64,000 nt of DNA, taken from Xanthomarina sp. F1114 (lineage in GTDB: Bacteria; Bacteroidota; Bacteroidia; Flavobacteriales; Flavobacteriaceae). The notes below the pieces were generated by a model. It saw nothing but the letters and a program-made list of their open reading frames with translations. It was not told the origin of the DNA and searched no databases. The position numbers were made by a program, and so were the translations under genes. Positions 62,546-64,000 of the stretch are shown here, piece after piece (the stretch's first letter is position 1; each line of letters begins with the position of its first letter). The DNA lies in contig NZ_JAPMLL010000009.1 of assembly GCF_026410255.1 (NCBI RefSeq), positions 119,487 to 183,486 on the forward strand. Reading direction: 5' to 3'.

Positions 62546-62558
62546 AGTCTTACTGACT
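62546..62558. promoter_or_regulatory. Candidate operator of the S24 regulator
   Basis: AGTC (62546-62549) and GACT (62555-62558) form an inverted repeat with a 5-base spacer, at the expected start of the regulator transcript. A dimeric XRE/S24 repressor could block both divergent promoters from here. Confidence 0.35.
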
Positions 62559-62573
62559 CAAAAATTAAGTTTT

Positions 62574-63347
62574 ATGTCGTTTATTCAAAATAATATCCAA
62601 TTCATTCGAAATCAGAAGGGTTTATCTCAGGCTCAGTTTGCTGCAGTATTAGATTGGTCAAAATCTCAGGTTGGAGCCTATGAGGAAGGTCGCTCCTTCC
62701 CTTCTATTGACAAGCTTATTAAGTTATCGGATTATGCAAAAATTCCAATAGACATTTTAGTTAGAAACGATTTAAGAAAGTCTGGGACTTCATCTTTTAT
62801 AGAAGTAGGAAATCAGCGTGTATTGTTTCCTATTTTGGTAGATCCTGATAACGAAAACCTAATAGAGGTTGTGCCAGTAAAAGCAAGTGCTGGATATTTA
62901 TCTGGTTATGACGATCCAGAATATATTGAGCAGTTGCAAAAAATTAAACTTCCGTTTTTGCCTACAGGAAAGCATCGTGCGTTTCCTATTAAGGGAGATT
63001 CCATGCTTCCTATGAAAGATGGTTCTTTTGTAATAGGTCGGTTTATCGAAGATAGACAGGAAATAAAAACAGGAAAAACCTATGTTCTACTAACTTTAAA
63101 CGATGGGATGGTTTATAAACGCGTGATGAATAATATTGATTTTAACAACTCACTTTTATTGATGTCTGATAATAAAATGTATCACGATTACAGCATTCCT
63201 ATAGATGAAGTTTTAGAATTATGGGAATTTACCTGTAGCATTAACACACAAGAATACAGTGAAGAAGAACTAAAACTAAGCAGTATTATAACTATGTTTA
63301 ACGAGTTAGGCGTAGAACTTAAAGCTTTGGAAAAAAGCATAAAATAA
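62574..63347 (+). CDS. XRE-type HTH repressor with S24 self-cleavage domain (LexA-like)
   Basis: The 257-residue protein has an N-terminal XRE helix-turn-helix (KGLSQAQFAAVLDWSKSQVG, about 15-45) and a C-terminal S24 domain. Cleavage-site candidate is Ala106-Gly107 in VKASAGYLSG; the catalytic dyad is Ser143 in KGDSMLP and Lys182 in VYKRVM. It is a LexA/CI-like repressor that should lose function when RecA filaments trigger cleavage. Divergent from dinB-dnaE, it probably represses that cassette until DNA is damaged (inference). Confidence 0.9.
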   Translation: MSFIQNNIQFIRNQKGLSQAQFAAVLDWSKSQVGAYEEGRSFPSIDKLIKLSDYAKIPIDILVRNDLRKSGTSSFIEVGNQRVLFPILVDPDNENLIEVVPVKASAGYLSGYDDPEYIEQLQKIKLPFLPTGKHRAFPIKGDSMLPMKDGSFVIGRFIEDRQEIKTGKTYVLLTLNDGMVYKRVMNNIDFNNSLLLMSDNKMYHDYSIPIDEVLELWEFTCSINTQEYSEEELKLSSIITMFNELGVELKALEKSIK

Positions 63348-63406
63348 GCTGTAAGTCTTCTATTAAATTATAAGTTTCTGAGTTTTTTAAGGCCTAAATT
63401 ACCGAC

Positions 63407-64000
63407 TTAACGTTTTAAGGTAAAATGTCCGGTTTTTACATTGCCGTCCATCAATATAATACGATACCAATAATCGTCTGTTTTTAAGTTTCTATTTTTA
63501 AAAGTCCCATCCCACACTTCTGAAACAGAAGTTAGATTTCTTAATAGCTTTCCGTATCTGTCGAAAATATAAATACTTTTAATTTCATTTTTCGGGTCTT
63601 CAATACGCCAAACATCGTTATAGCCATCGTTGTTTGGAGTGAAAAATTTAGGCACAATAATTTGTAAGTTTTCTGTGGTAAAGCTTTCTTGATAACAACC
63701 TACAGCATTTCCGGTTGAATTATAAGCTGTGATGCTAACAAAAATTTGGGTGTTTTCAGGAAAATCAGTGGGTGGATTATAAGTGGTTGTGTTTCCTACA
63801 TCTACTCCATTTGCAAGATCTGAAGCTCCAGAACTTGTTCCGATAGTCACCAAATAACCAGTCGCGTTTGCAATGGCATTCCAAGTAATATCTGAACTTA
63901 CCAAAACATCTGTTTCCCCATTAAACGGACTGACTAAACTTGTACATGCTGGAATTAGAACTTCAGTTGTAAAGCTTTCTTCGGCACATCCTACAGCATT
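63407..64000 (-). CDS. Type IX secretion substrate with Fn3-like repeats and CHU_C-type sorting domain, partial
   Basis: The frame is open from the right window edge, so only the last 197 residues are seen. It contains a domain repeated in tandem: NAVGCAEESFTTE and again NAVGCYQESFTTE about 100 residues later, typical of Fn3-like Ig repeats. The C-terminus is a gliding motility-associated (CHU_C, type B) sorting domain: VPKFFTPNNDGYNDVWRI, IYIFDRYGKLL, WDGTFKNRNL, DDYWYRI. It should be exported through the type IX system and kept at the cell surface. Confidence 0.9.
   Translation of the reverse strand, partial: NAVGCAEESFTTEVLIPACTSLVSPFNGETDVLVSSDITWNAIANATGYLVTIGTSSGASDLANGVDVGNTTTYNPPTDFPENTQIFVSITAYNSTGNAVGCYQESFTTENLQIIVPKFFTPNNDGYNDVWRIEDPKNEIKSIYIFDRYGKLLRNLTSVSEVWDGTFKNRNLKTDDYWYRIILMDGNVKTGHFTLKR

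Noticed and set aside
1..64000. CRISPR array, tRNA, rRNA, transposase or integrase
   Set aside because: I looked for regular spaced repeats, tRNA-like cloverleaf sequence and DDE or tyrosine recombinase motifs and found none that I could support.

Overview
The window comes from the chromosome of a member of the Bacteroidota, most likely a marine Flavobacteriaceae. The DNA is AT-rich. Many genes are preceded by the Bacteroidota-specific -7 box TAnnTTTG, sometimes with a TTG or TTTG about 18-20 bases upstream. Other lineage signs are a type IX secretion (CHU_C type) C-terminal domain, LytS/LytTR signalling, cell-surface lipoproteins and a MoxR/DUF58 cluster. I see no rRNA, tRNA, CRISPR array or intact insertion sequence. 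Most of the window is ordinary chromosomal backbone with a few accessory patches.

Layout. 1-4.7 kb: a secreted trypsin-like protease (cut by the window edge), a DUF1853 protein and a two-domain M16 peptidase lipoprotein. 4.7-12.3 kb: an ABC ATPase plus a permease fused to an M1 peptidase, divergent from a LytS/LytTR two-component pair; this module lies between two diverged direct repeats. 12-16.8 kb: an accessory-looking patch with a candidate small RNA, a conserved flavobacterial hypothetical protein, an AhpD-like protein, a decayed methyltransferase gene, two secreted proteins and a 59-residue membrane protein. 16.9-21 kb: an FtsX-like permease and its ATPase divergent from a TesA-type esterase, the same arrangement as E. 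coli ybbP-ybbA-tesA. 21-23 kb: a di-haem cytochrome lipoprotein paired with a beta-helix protein. 23.4-29.5 kb: RDD, divergent from SpoIIM-DUF4129-DUF4350-MoxR-DUF58. 29.5-41 kb: DUF805, ThiE, an acyl-CoA dehydrogenase, an EEP hydrolase, a TetR-controlled pair of reductases, a patatin with a membrane partner, a Crp/Fnr regulator beside a fatty-acid desaturase, and a ParDE-type toxin-antitoxin pair.

41-52 kb: a large PLP enzyme, two orphan contractile-injection (phage-tail) tube proteins, the NAD salvage pair pncB-pncA, then nrfH-nrfA-ccsBA for reduction of nitrite to ammonium with its cytochrome c maturation factor. 52-56 kb: a J-domain/KTSC protein, two DEAD-box RNA helicases and a cold-shock protein, an RNA-remodelling group. 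56-58 kb: a secreted beta-barrel-like protein with a small partner, both of unknown function. 58-63.4 kb: an SOS-type mutagenesis cassette, with DnaE-like and DinB polymerases divergent from an XRE/S24 self-cleaving repressor. 63.4-64 kb: the C-terminus of a type IX-secreted repeat protein.

The items most worth a second look are the direct repeats around the ABC/M1-LytTR module, the orphan tube pair, the candidate small RNA near 11.8 kb, the compact divergent promoter of the mutagenesis cassette, and two likely leaderless genes. All function calls are from reading motifs; no search was run.
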